64,000 bases of DNA from Eremophila alpestris peregrina. Lineage: Eukaryota > Chordata > Aves > Passeriformes > Alaudidae. The notes beneath the pieces are model-generated. The model searched no databases, was not told where the DNA came from, and saw only the letters and a list, made by a program, of their open reading frames with translations. The stretch lies in the NCBI GenBank assembly GCA_009792885.1, contig WMCF01000114.1, positions 624,520 to 688,519 of the forward strand, in the 5' to 3' direction. Shown here one piece after another: positions 50,606-62,700 of the stretch; the first letter of the stretch is position 1; each line of letters begins with the position of its first letter. The position numbers and the translations under genes are program-made.

Positions 50606-53600
50606 TGTCTCTCAGGGCAAGCTCCAGTGATTTCCCTTTATGGCCTGACACAATATTCCTAACAGAGTTTGCACTGTGTACCCCTCTAGGCCAGGGGCAT
50701 TTTATGGACCACCTGGAGCAAGGGCCACCTTCTGCATCCCCTCCAGCACCTGCCTGTTGTGACATTTAGGAAGCCACTGGTGCCAGCCCCAGAGCTCTTG
50801 CTCCCCAACATCCAGCTGAGGGCACAGCTGTCAAATGTGCTTGCTGAGGGATCCAGGCAGCTCAGCAGCTCTGGGGATGAGCCACCCCAGTTCTCACACA
50901 GCCCTGGCAGAGCACACAGCACCCCTTGAAAGGGCTGGAGGGAAGGAAGCAAAGAATAGCCCAGGCAGAGTTGCCCACATTTCAGTTTGTGTGTTGTTTT
51001 CCAGTTGTGTGTTGCCCTCTAATTACAGTTTTAGGCCGTGTATCACTGGGGTTTTGATTTGCCCCAGCAATGTGCACCAGGCTCGAGTGGATCTAGTCCT
51101 ACCACTCTGCTCAGAACCCCGTTTGTGCATGTGAGCAAACTTGGTGTTTGCTTTTCTATTAATTGCAAGGACACACAAGCTATGGCTGTGCTAAGAAATT
51201 TTTACTGGAGTTTATAGAACATCGAGTAATCCCCAGAAGCCAATAAAATGGCTTCACCCCCAAAACTGGCCATTTCAGAGTCCAGTTAAACTGGATTCTG
51301 AATTTGTGGAGTAAATGAACCCCTTTCCAACATGTCCCATTAAACCAAGTGTGCTGCAGGGATAGTGCTGCCCTTTTTTCAGACTTTGAAAAAAGCAAAC
51401 CAAAATAAAGAACTTTTAATTCTCTAAAAAAGTAACGTGGTTTAATATGAACTAACATTTTTTCTCTTTTAAGTCACCCTGCCTAGCATAAATAGGAGCC
51501 TATGTGGTGTTCCTGACTTTCCATGATTCCACTGTTCTTTCCTGAGTTTTTTTTGCTTCTGTGATTAGTGACTAGCCAGGTGAGCTGACTGCAATGCCCT
51601 GTGCCTGCTGACACAGGCAGAATCATGGGAGCAGCCCTCATTTCTTACAGGTTTTGGAGGCACAGCACCTTCATGCCAGCCCTCAGAAGGTCCTTTCCAT
51701 CACAACCCCAGGACAGCTGAGAGGTGAGTGGAAGCACTGAGCAGCCCCATGTGACCAAAAGCCAGCACATGGAAAACAGCAAGAAGACATTTGGCATTTT
51801 TCTGCAAACACCTGAGTCCCACTAAAAAAAGATGGGAAGAACAGGGGCAATTCAAACAGAGGATTTGTGTTCTCCTCTGCCAGCTGTAATCCTGCATTGT
51901 GTTCATGAGACCTTGTAAAGCTCAGGTTTCTCTGTGCCCAAGTTCCAGAGCAATTTCTAAGTCCAAGTATTCAAAACCATTATGCTCCTCTTAAACTTTG
52001 CTAAGCTCCTCAAGAAAGGACAAATACATCTGGAGAGAAGGGAATGGCAGCACTCCTTCAAAGCTGCCTGCTAAGCTTCCTTCACACAACCACTTATCAA
52101 TTCCTTCCAGCACCACTTTAACCACCAGCTCCTCACCAAAATGGATGCAAGGAGCTCTTGCAGAGGATTAGGGGACTCAACCACGAGCAAAAATTAAGTG
52201 AGCACTGTGCCAAACAGATGAGCAGCTGGGCAGCAAGGATGAAATCCACTCTAAACTTAGAGTGGTTAAAAAGTACCCTCTTTCATAATACACAGCAGAC
52301 CAAGCCCTCAGGTTCCTTTTCCCACACCATTAAAAGGACCCTGGGTTACAGAATGTCACCTCCTTGAAGAAACACCAGCTCAGAGCTGGAGTGTGGCACA
52401 GTTCAGACAAGATTCACAAATATCTGTTGCTGTGGCCATGCCCCAGGTTGTTCATGGGTACCTCCAGGAAACACATCTGTCCAATCTGAGGCATCCCCTG
52501 CAGCTGGATCAAACCCAGTATTTGTGCAAAACACAACACTGAGTGCCAAGACTCTCAATTGGCCTCTGCTTCTAAAATATTTTGACTTAGAAAAGACCAG
52601 TGTTTCTCAGTGTTGACCACAAAATATATTCTGTCATTGCTAAAAAGGATCTCACAGACTTCCCCCAGGGAACAGGACTTTTCCCTACCTACAGATATGC
52701 AATTTGTAATGTGAATGCAAACCTCTGAGGGACAGTGAAAGGGGGCATTTTCCAGAGCATTTCACAAAACACACAGGAGCAAAGTTCAGAGCCTGATTAT
52801 GTACATGTTAATCTGATAAAAATAAAACCTGTGTCCTGTCAACAAACCTCTGTCACAGCCAGAGGTTCAGGCTGGGAGTTACCCTGGGCACACACTGCAT
52901 GTCAGAAGAAATATTCTCCAAAGGGCACACACTTTGAAAGCTTTCAGCCCTAGTCAGGATTGTGTTTAAGAGCTTCAGTGTCTTCTCTATAGCAAATGTA
53001 CTTTAATGAGGATGCCTGTAAGGCATTTAGAACTAATAGAAATATCTTGCAGAGGAGGACTAGTGATACATCCAGCCCTGTTACAAACATAGCATAAAGC
53101 CTATGATGAAGACAGCCCCATGATAAAGGTAACTTTTAATTACCAAAAAATATTAGAGAAATCAAATACAAGAGGCTTGCCTGGAAGCATGATGGAACTG
53201 CCCCCTGAAGAACCTCAGGCAGGCTCTGGTTTTTTTTATCCAACTGGAAAAAAACCCCTCTGTATTTGATTCAGACGATTATTCTCACCTCCCTGAAATA
53301 CCTTTCACAAATGTAATGTGCCCAAGTAATGCTCTCTGTAACCTCAAAGGCACAGGATTCTGCCACAGTCACTGAGGACAGCTAAATAGCAGGAGCTGAA
53401 GCAGCTTGCAGAGCATTTTGAGTTTAGGCTTCTCTTTGTAGGAGCCCAACAGGCTGACAAGGTAAGAAATGTGGCACAGAGGGGTTTGCTGGGGCAGTCT
53501 CCCCAGAGCACAGCAGCCATCCATCCCTCACTGCCAGGGAGAGGCTCTGGTCTCTCTCTGCCTACTCAGCACAGCCCCTCACAGTTTTTCTGTTTGAAAA

Positions 53601-56600
53601 TCACCACCTCTGAAATGGCAGAAAGTCAAAGCACCTTTGGCAGAAGGCTGGGCCCATCTTCTGAGGCAAAGGGGACCCCCAGCTTCCACAGGCAGCAAAC
53701 ACAGTCTTGGGGCTCTTCTGTGAATGGACATAAGACCCTTTTGAATGCTACTCATTAGTGTTTTGGCTGGCATGAACTGTTCTGTGCCCCAGATGATGAA
53801 CACTAGCACTGCTGCCAAGTCTGATGATAAATAAATAAGGATAGGAAAAGCCTTATGGTTTTTGAAAAGGGCAGCAGGAACTCAGTGCTCAAGGCAGCAA
53901 ACACAATTTGCAGTAACAAACAGACTGGAGTCCAAGAGCAGCTCAGTGGTGATATCCAATCCTATTTTCCTCTTAAACATCAACTATTAACAGCAGAGAA
54001 ATCGATGGCACTGAAGGCAGCTAGGATCAAGCTGATGGGGATGCTGCAGACTTCTCCCAACAGCCTTCCTTATTCACTTCATTTATCACCCACAGCCTCA
54101 GCTCTTCCAGCTCCAGCCTCACTCCTCTCCTCCTCGGCTCTGCAAGCAGGACTAATTTTCATCAGTGACAAGGCAAAAGACTAATTACAGTACACATTTC
54201 ATTTGTGAAGGGACCCCAGGGAGAGGAGGAGGGGGAAGAAAGCTTTTTGCTTGCTCTGCCACCTAAACAGTTTGTATTTGTTAGTGTAGAAATAAGTCTG
54301 ATGGCAGCAAAGGATGCCTAAGGAGCAGCTCACCCATTAACCTCACATTCACAGTTCACACCCACCACCATTTATATGCACCATTAATATTTATTAGGAT
54401 GACGTGTCTCTTTGACAGGAACTTGTGCCTCCAGCGACAACAGATGTTATACCATTTATGAAAGAAACTACTCAAGCATTTCCAATGGACCTTGTGCATG
54501 CTCATCCATGTCTTTATCCCGTGCCCTGATTGTATTATCCACGCAGAGCCTGGGTCACCTCCTGACTCCAGTCCAAGAGCATGGATGGCAGCACACTTGC
54601 CTGTAGAGTACTCAAAAATGTTTTGAGTTTCATTATGTCTCTGTGAATGCTCTTCTGGGAGTCAGAGACCTTCCAAATGCACCTGCCAACTCAAACAGAA
54701 GTGTGTGAGACCATGGCATGATACAAATGAGGGTTTTCCACTTACCTGGCACATAGCTGAGGCTGCAGGATGGCCTCCCACAGTTGCCTTTGCCAGTGTC
54801 ACCACAGCTGCATTAGTGCTCATGCATCATCTAGAAAGAATTAAAGCTTGCTTTATAGGCTGTGTTATACTGCTCTACACACAGGCTTGCAGGACAATAC
54901 ATGCAGCAAGACCCAGATGCCATTATCTGCTAAAATGCTAAATGTTCCTTGGCTAAACTGCAATTTATAGCTTGTGTAGGAGCCTGTCTCTGGCAGGACA
55001 GAGCTCCCTGCTCTAGCAAAGGTTAAACTCCCACCCTTCATGCAGGAGGAAGCAGTGCCCATACAGCAGGGAGCAGGATGGGCTTAACCTGGATAAATAC
55101 AGCTCAGTCGATGGGTTTAGTGAAATCTTCAGGAACCACCACGCATGGACAAGCACCAAGGTATTGGACAAGGTATCTAAGGAATGTTTTCTTTTACTAG
55201 ATTACAGTTGACATTTCCATTAAAATGCATGAGATTACCATGATTCGCTTCACCTGATGTGATGGAACTTGTTTAAAGTAGCACAAAAATGTCACATTGT
55301 CCCTGTGGGCTAGAGGAGATAGCCTGCAGTGACTTCTTCCTCCAGAGTGGCAGCTCTAGTGATGCCCTGATATTTATGGCACATACATTTTTAATGCCCA
55401 GCACAAACAGCTCCAGCATTTGTCAACTCATTTGACCTGCAGCTTTTCAAAGAAAATACAAAAAGACATGCTGCAGAACAAGAGCCAGGGATGTGTACAG
55501 TGCCTTGCCACCTGCCCAATCAGAACAAAACCAGGATGTTATAGCCATGGCCAACTCTCACTGGCTGTTCCTAGCCAAGATTTGCGGCTGAAGTTCCCTC
55601 ATGCATCCAGAAGTGCTCACCTTGTGCCTCCAGCTCCTCACTGCTCAGAAACTCAGATGGAGACTTGTGGGAGATCATTGCTGTTCAGCAGCCACCAGAG
55701 TTTCATCAGCCAAGTTCTGACACATCTGAACCTCGACTGGGGTGAATTCAGGAGCTCCTTCACTTCTCATTTCCCTACATTAACAATGCAGCACCTCCAA
55801 CCCAAGTTAGCTCTGAAACACAACTGGTACAAACACCTACAGGAAAGAGGCTTGGCAGGTTTGCCCACGATTTACACCACTGTTAACCCCACTGCCTGAG
55901 CAGTGAATACATGAATATTTGTATGGTTTGGTTTTACCCTAGCCAGCAATCAGGCTCACCCACCCCCATTCTAGGAAAAGCTGAGCTTTCTCTGAAGAGA
56001 AAACAAGCTCACAAATGCTTGCAGTTCATCTTTTACCAACGATTACACACATTGTGTATTACTGCACATTTCCCAAATGTGTCTATGCATTTGTGTGTTT
56101 TTATACACCTCTCATGACCTTAGTGCCTAGTTTTGGTTCAGAATGGAGACGGTTCCTTCAAAATTGTGACACGCATTACTTTGCTGCAGTTTGCACACAT
56201 ACAGTCGTGGTTTTCCCCTGCCACTTAGGTAGGCTAAATATGCATCAGCCAGGCACAGGTGTCTCTACTTGCTTCAATACAAAAATGTTCTGTACCTGGC
56301 CTGGTCCACACAGCATTCCTGCTTAGCCAGCGTTAATTATATCATCAAAAAGAATGAGCTGCTTTGCACATTGTGTTACACAGAGAATTTGTTGCATCAG
56401 CAGCAGAAGGACACATTTAGACATCCAGCCCCCAGTACATCCCACTCAGCTCCTGCCTGGTGCAGGGAAACTTGTCACCACCTGAACAGACTCTCTGACA
56501 GAACCCAAGCACTGATGCTTTAACATAAAAGGAAAAAACACACCAGAAGCACCTTCCTGAAAATAACATCTCCTGTCCATTGCAATACAAAACGAAGAAT

Positions 56601-56799
56601 GGCCTGAGCTTATGTCTCCATCCAGGATATCCCACGTACTGGCTTTACCCTGGTGCACCCCGGGATGGCACAGGAAGGCAGTGCTGAACTTCTCTCTCCC
56701 AGCTTGCTCTCCTGTCACACACGGATTAGCACAGTGCCGGCACGGAGCTTTACACGGCACTTCGAAGATGAAAAGCAGTGTTAAGCAACAGTGGGAGTG
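50606..56799. other. Intergenic stretch upstream of the HES6 CpG island
   Basis: I recognise no coding exon or repeat family. It is mostly mixed-composition DNA and the frames are short. Confidence 0.45.
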
Positions 56800-57989
56800 C
56801 CAGAGTAAGAGCCACCCCGGCCTTTCCCGGAGCTGGTGCCGGTACCCGCCGGGCCACGCGGGACTCGCCACGCACCGATCCAGGTGCGCATCCATAAAAA
56901 TGGATGGAACCGGGCGTCCCGCGGCTCTGAGCGGCTCCAGCTCACGCCAGACCTCTCCGCAAGGAAAACCTCAGCAGCACCAAAACCAAAGGGCTTTCCG
57001 TGGGGAGACAAACCGGGAGGAAGCTGGAGCAGGAGGGGAGCTATGCCGGACACGTACAGGGAGGCCAGAGAGCGGCTCCGCGCCGGCAGCGCCGATTTAA
57101 GCGGGGGACGCGTCTCCCGTTTCCTGGGGCGGTAAAAATATGACATGCATTAGCGAGGAGAATAAAAGCCGAGAAACAAAGGAGCGGGAGCGAACACCTG
57201 TCGCTCTCCTCGGGGACGAGCCCTAATGCTTTTATTTGCCTCAGTCTGCTGGGGGAACTGCAGCTGCCAACTGTCATCAGCATCAAGTTACCCGCACAAA
57301 GCTGCCCGGCTCTTTCAGCCGGGAGGCGGACGGCTGCGGCGCGCCGGGGCCGGCACCGAGCGCTCGAGGCCCAGCTGCCCGTGGCCACCGCGCAGGAGAA
57401 CAGCCCCCGATGCTGGGGATGCGCTGCAGCCGCGCTGCCTCGCACAGCCACGATCCCCCGGGCTGGCACCCGCATCCCGGCCCGAGAGCCGCCCCACCCG
57501 CTGCGACGGGGGCAGGACTAGACCGGCTCCGTGGCCAGCTGTGCGTGTTTAGCCCCACGGTTTCCCGGTCACGGCTCAGACCGACTCTTTCACGCCCAGG
57601 TCCGTGCTGACGCCCGGCTTCCCCCGCCGGTCCCACCTTGCCCTCCTTTGCACGAACACCTCAGCCGTACACATGGGTACTCCGAGGCCCTGAGCCCGTA
57701 CCGGGCACCGGGGTTCATTGTGAGGGCGTGAAGCGCCCATCCGCTCCGGAGAGCCGCAGGCGGCGGGCGGGCCGCCTCCCGCTCCTGAGGGCCGGGGCCG
57801 CTCCGGGCCCGCCCCGCCCCGCCCCGCCGCGCCGCAGACAAAGCGCGCGGCCGCCATTGGTCCGTTCGGCCAACGCTCGGCGCTGCCCGCGCGGCGCAGC
57901 CAATGGGGTCTCTCGCATGCAAATCGAGGGCCATAAAAGGGCGGCGGGGCGGGAGCGGCGCGCAGCGGAGGGCGCGGGGCAGCGGGGCC
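56800..57989 (+). promoter_or_regulatory. HES6: HES6 promoter and upstream CpG island
   Basis: The island begins about 1.2 kb before the start codon. The core promoter has a TATA-like CATAAAAG (57,932-57,939), an octamer ATGCAAAT (57,917-57,924) and two CCAAT boxes: inverted at 57,856-57,860 and direct at 57,900-57,904. Many GC boxes are present as well. The expected start is near 57,965, giving a very short 5'UTR of about 25 nt. Three E-boxes cluster further up: CACCTG (57,195-57,200), CAGCTG (57,261-57,266) and CAACTG (57,268-57,273). I found no RBPJ motif near the core. HES6 is known to respond to proneural bHLH factors rather than to Notch directly, and the motifs agree. Confidence 0.7.
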
Positions 57990-58918
57990 ATGGCGCCGGG
58001 CGGGGACCGGCCGCCGCGGGGCGAGGGCTGCGCGGGGCCCCGCGCCGACCGCAGGGTGAGCGGCGGGTGCCGCGGCGGGCGGGGCCGGGCCGGGCCGGGC
58101 CGGGCCGGGCCGGGCCGGGCCGGGCCGGGCCAGGGGGGCTGACGGCGCTGTTGTCCCCGCAGATGAAGAAGCCTCTGGTGGAGAAGAAGCGCCGGGCGCG
58201 CATCAACGAGAGCCTGCGGGAGCTGCGGCTGCTGCTGGCCGACAGCGAGGTGAGGCGGCGGCGCGGCGGGGCGGGGGCCGGCGGGGCCCGGGGCCGCGCT
58301 GACGGCCGCCGTGCCCCGGGTCAGTTTCAGGCGAAGCTGGAGAACGCGGAGGTGCTGGAGCGGACGGTGCGGCGGGTGCGGGCCGTGCTGGAGCGCCGCG
58401 GCCGCGGTGAGTGCCGGCCCGGGGGGCGGCGGGGGGTGCCCGGCCCGGCCCGCGCCTCACCCGCGCCCCTCTCTGTCCCTCGCGGCGCAGGGGGCGGGCG
58501 GCGGCTCCTGGAGGCCAGCGAGCGCTTCGCCGCCGGGTACATCCAGTGCATGCACGAGGTGCACACCTTCGTCTCCAGCTGCCCCGGCATCGACGCCACC
58601 ACGGCCGCCGAGCTGCTCAACCACCTGCTGGAGTCCATGCCCCTCAGCGAGGGCGGCTGCCCGGACTCGCTCACGGACGTTCTGGGGGAGCCCGCGCTCG
58701 GGCCCTGGCCCGCCGGCGAGGCGCTGGCCCTGCCCGCCGGAGCCCGGCCCGGCCCGGCTCTGCCCGCCCCGGCGCTCTCGCCCAGCGAAGAGACCTGCTC
58801 CGACTCGGACGAGGCGGAGGCCGAGCCGGGCCGGACCTCCACGGACGGACTGGACGCGTCCCAGACGCAGGGCCTGCCCTCGCCCGGCTTGCCCAAATCC
58901 ATGTGGAGACCCTGGTAA
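57990..58918 (+). CDS. HES6: HES6, bHLH-Orange transcription cofactor
   Basis: Four exons join to 220 aa: 57,990-58,055; 58,163-58,249; 58,325-58,406; 58,491-58,918. Introns are tiny (107, 75 and 84 bp), GT-AG, with phases 0, 0 and 1. The ATG sits in a strong gccATGg context. The bHLH has MKKPLVEKKRRARINESLRE, the short loop that marks HES6, and QAKLENAEVLERTVRRV. The Orange domain follows (ERFAAGYIQCMHEVHTFVSS, then AELLNHLLESMP). A serine-acidic patch (EETCSDSDEAEAE) resembles the CK2 site of mammalian HES6, and the end is MWRPW. Human HES6 is about the same length. HES6 is known to oppose HES1/HES5-type repression and to promote neuronal differentiation while binding Groucho/TLE. Codons are almost all G/C-ending, unlike the HES6-like paralogue upstream. 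Splice sites were chosen by family alignment from memory. Confidence 0.97.
58082..58131 (+). repeat. HES6: (GGGCC)10 tract in HES6 intron 1
   Basis: Ten uninterrupted GGGCC units make up nearly half of a 107-bp intron. The sense transcript has enough regularly spaced G3 runs for G-quadruplex formation, and the C runs are complementary, so hairpins compete. Copy number may be under-called. Confidence 0.95.
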
Positions 58919-59788
58919 CAGCGGAGAGGAGTCAGCGCAGACCTGCCTGTGGGGAGGGCAGGTGCCCCGCACACGCGTGTGAGCTGAGTGTCTCTGTGTG
59001 TGTGTGTCTCTGTGTGTGTGTGCGGCTGGCAGCGCTGTGACCGGGGGACTCGGGCACTCTGACGCTGTCACAGCCTGACAGCCTAATAGCCAACGCGTTA
59101 ACATTTCATCCCTCTGTGCGTGTATGGCATTTTGTAACTTTAGGGGTTGTTTTTACCAGAGGATGGGGGAGGAGGAGGGAGTTGGTTTGTAGTAGCAAAG
59201 CTTTCTCGTGGAGACACAGCAGTTATTTTAAAACCCTGTCTCTTTCTTCGTGGCCCTTAGTGGCCCAAACACCGCTACCTTTTAAGAAAAAGCCCTTGAG
59301 GATTTTAAATCACGGTAGGTAATGCCAGAATAAGCTCAAGCTAGGTCTGCATGCACGTTTTAAGCGTTCTAGTGATAGCACAGACCCCTGAAAGGTGTCA
59401 GTGGAGGTAGCATCTGTACCTGGTAGCAGTCTAAAGTCTCACCTTTAGGGAAGGGAGAGAAACTAGAGACCTGGTGGAATTAGACAAACATTTTAAAAGA
59501 TGTTGGTGGCAGGGTGCCTTGTAGAAATGAATGTGTTTATGCACATTTTGCTTTTAGCACGTTTGAGTTTGTTGTGACTTTATGTATATTAGGGCGTCAA
59601 ATGTTTTTTATTTTTAATCTTTAATAAAAAAAATCTGAGTTTACATAGTGGCATATATTGTGTAATGTGATGTGCTTCTAACCCGTTTAAGAACATTAAA
59701 AACACGGCTCCCTCGTTTTGCCTCTTAACACCAGTATGTGTATAGCATAGAAACAATGCTGGTAATAAAGCACTTAATTCTTGTACTG
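58919..59788 (+). other. HES6: HES6 3'UTR with two polyadenylation signals
   Basis: The UTR starts GC-rich with a (GT)n run at about 58,994-59,022 and becomes AT-rich. AATAAA occurs at 59,623-59,628 and again at 59,764-59,769. Both have T/GT-rich sequence after them, so two mRNA ends are possible. No part resembles the duplicated block of the HES6-like 3'UTR. Confidence 0.65.
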
Positions 59789-62700
59789 AACATTGTTGAC
59801 TTAACTATTGGAATTCAAATACTTCTTTTGTTAAATTGTCGTTGACGCTTAAGTTTATTACATGAGCAAGGTCATACTGGCTGAAGTTGGTCTTAGGCCA
59901 CAGAGTTTGGGCTGGTTGGTCTGGCTGCCAGTCTCAAACCTACTTTACTTCATGTGCCATCTGAACATTGCTCACACATGCACAGATCCAACTTCTGAAG
60001 CACTAGGCAAATCCTGTCCTAGGGCATAACTTCACCCAGGAGGGGTTTGCTTTTTTTTTTTTTTTTTTTTTTTTTTGGTGGTGGAGAGCAAAAAAAGACT
60101 CAATGGAATGGTGTGACCCTCCCTGGTTCCTGCTTTGGGGAGATGCCAGGTTAGTTATGCTGTGATACAATACCCTTCAGAGAGGTGTCATTGTAAAGAG
60201 GAAAAAAGGGATTGTAATGTGTCTTAATACATGGAAGTTCCCAAACGTAGAACAAGCAAGAAAGGAAGCAACCCAACAACCAAGGGACTAGACATGTACC
60301 TTTGTTAACAACCCCATGGAATATTAAAAGTAGAAACTGAAGTGCTGGCAAGGCCTTTGTAATTTTCCTCACCTGAGGTGGGTGTTCTTTTCAAAGGTGT
60401 CCATCAGAATGTTTGGTCCTTCTCCTCCCCTGTTATGCTACATTCCCTTTGAATGGGAGGAGAGGGCCAAAAACCAGCTGAGCAAGGGGAGGTGAGAGCC
60501 TCTGAAATAACCTTTCTGCTTTAGGGAGGGAGGTTGGGGTTTGGGGTGTAAATGAGGCCTGGGACACTTGCACTAAAAATAACACTCCACACACCTGATG
60601 ACCTCTTAGAGCAAAGCTGCACTTCTCTAGCCCCAGCCCAAGTCCAGGTTTATTTATACCAATTTCCCTCAGTTCTCACATCGTGTTTGATTTGTCGCTG
60701 CCCTCGTAGCTCAGAGCTCCCTGTAACCCCGAGGGCAGTTCACACACAACCCCTCACCCTGTGCTGTGACCCTGCTCAGTCAGAGCCCCTTGTGTCCAAT
60801 GGCTGGAAAAGGCCCTGGAGAGGGAGCTGGAGCCAACAGCCCAGTTCTTTAATGTGACAGCCACAGCCCAGCCTGTGGCTCACAGCAACACTCAGCCCCT
60901 CCCTGAGCTCAGTGGCTGCAGCAGTGACACCCAGGGCTGATCCTGGCCCCAGGCAGCCTCTCCACTGCTGCAGGAACACCAGAAGCAGCTTAGCTTGGCT
61001 TCATCTCCCTGAGATGAAAGATGCTTGTGTTAGGGCTCTGTGTAATGCTGCTGTGAAAGCAAGAGCAAATCCTGACACTGGTGACAAGAAACACAGCCCA
61101 GAGTCAACATAGAAGTGCCAGCTTTGGTTCAGCAGGGATTGGGGGCAACTCAAAACAGTCATCCCTGCTCAGCAGCACTGCAGAGGTGGGGCTCAACTTT
61201 CCCTCTGCTGGCCTTGGAGAATGGAAGCCAAAGCTGGTCTTCCCAGGTTACTGTTGCTTTTCCCATTCCTGCTTGTGCTGCTGCCCTTCCCACAGGCAGG
61301 GGAGTCTTCCTGAGCTGGACACCTGGGCACATCCCATTCCCTCTGCTGCAGGGAACACAGGCAGCAGGGCTGTGAGGCCACCTGCTCTCCCAAAGCTGGA
61401 GTGGTTGGGAAGAGCAGAGGGATTACAGCCCTTTCCCCTGAGCACTGATCAGTGCTGTACTGACTGAAAAGCCAGGTCAGAGCAGTACTATGAGGAATTT
61501 TTCAATAGTGTCAAGAGCATTTTAGAAATGTGCTAGCAATATGGTTTGGGTTTTTTTTTTTTTTTTTTTAATCTACAAATTAGGTTCACAATAAGTTTAC
61601 ATCCTCTACTTAGGTGCTGCTGGATTTGTCCATTTGCATTTCTGTACCTTATTGCACAGGTGTCAAATCTGACACTTGCCTGACAAAGGCATGAAGAGGT
61701 GAGCAGTTTGGGGGTGGGACTGGGGAAGGGGCAGTGCAGGGAAGGAAGGTTTCCAACAACTCTGATGAAAAACCAGGGAGGCTTTTCAAGTCCTTCTTTA
61801 TAGAAACTGCCTTTATTCTTTTCCATTCCAAAGTAGTACAAACAGACCATCTGATCTAACAGGACTGCTCTCATTTGATATGCAGGTGGAGAATAATAGA
61901 AAGAAGGGCTCGTTTTCCCCTCTCTTTGCATGTCAGTCACTCACACCTGTTACAGGGGAAAAATGCTCCTTGTTAGAACAGGTCAGCTGGGAGGACTTGG
62001 AGTTCAAACCTCTTCCCAACCTCTTGGCAACAGGTACCAGGTCTTTTATCAGAGCCTCTGGCCAGGAGGCAAGATCAAACTTTTAAATCACACAATCAAC
62101 TTACATCTTTCATCTCCCACTAGCAAGTATCCAGCAGCTCTCTGCAGAGTCTCCCTCTCCAAATAAATGTTTCAATCTCTACTCCAATTAAAAGGATAGA
62201 AGAATAAAACCAGCCCAGGCCTCAGCAGCAGGTCTAGGGGGTGCAGATATCATGCAGGAAATCTTTGCTAAGCAGGCAGTGGTTCCTGTAACACAGCTTA
62301 CATTTCTTACCATCCAAGATGCTGCTGTTAGCAAAGTGGTATCGAAACATCACCAAAAAGGAGGATTTATTCCTGTGAGAAGTGCTGGAGTCAGTGTTGG
62401 TTAATCCTGGCACCCAGAGCCTTGCCACACTATGGTAAACTCTTTACAGATAACAATTCCACATCCCCAAGGGGCCATTCACTCTTGACAGCTCCAGCTG
62501 CTGGAGCCCAGTTTCAGGATTTCACAATTTTGGGGCCCATGTCCAAGCACAGCTCTGCAGACACACTCACAGCAGCAGCTCTCCAGTCCTGACTGCTCCT
62601 GCAGCCTGCAGACACACAGGTTTTACACATCCTGTGCTCAGCTGCTGGAGCACACCCAAACCTTTGTCCAAGCCACTTGCTCTTTCCTCTGGAGGTGAAA

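Noticed and set aside
50244..50765. Repetitive proline/leucine/tryptophan frame over 50.3-50.7 kb
   Set aside because: It is translation of the 31-bp minisatellite with Ns inside. Out-of-frame units make it an artefact.
58082..58131. Likeness of the GGGCC tract to the human disease hexanucleotide GGGGCC
   Set aside because: The unit is five bases, in another gene and species. Only the structural G-quadruplex idea carries over.
57638..58162. 426-codon frame running from upstream DNA into HES6 exons
   Set aside because: It starts at a non-ATG codon and reads through promoter and introns. The HES6 start at 57,990 has a TATA-like box, a Kozak match and family-consistent splicing.
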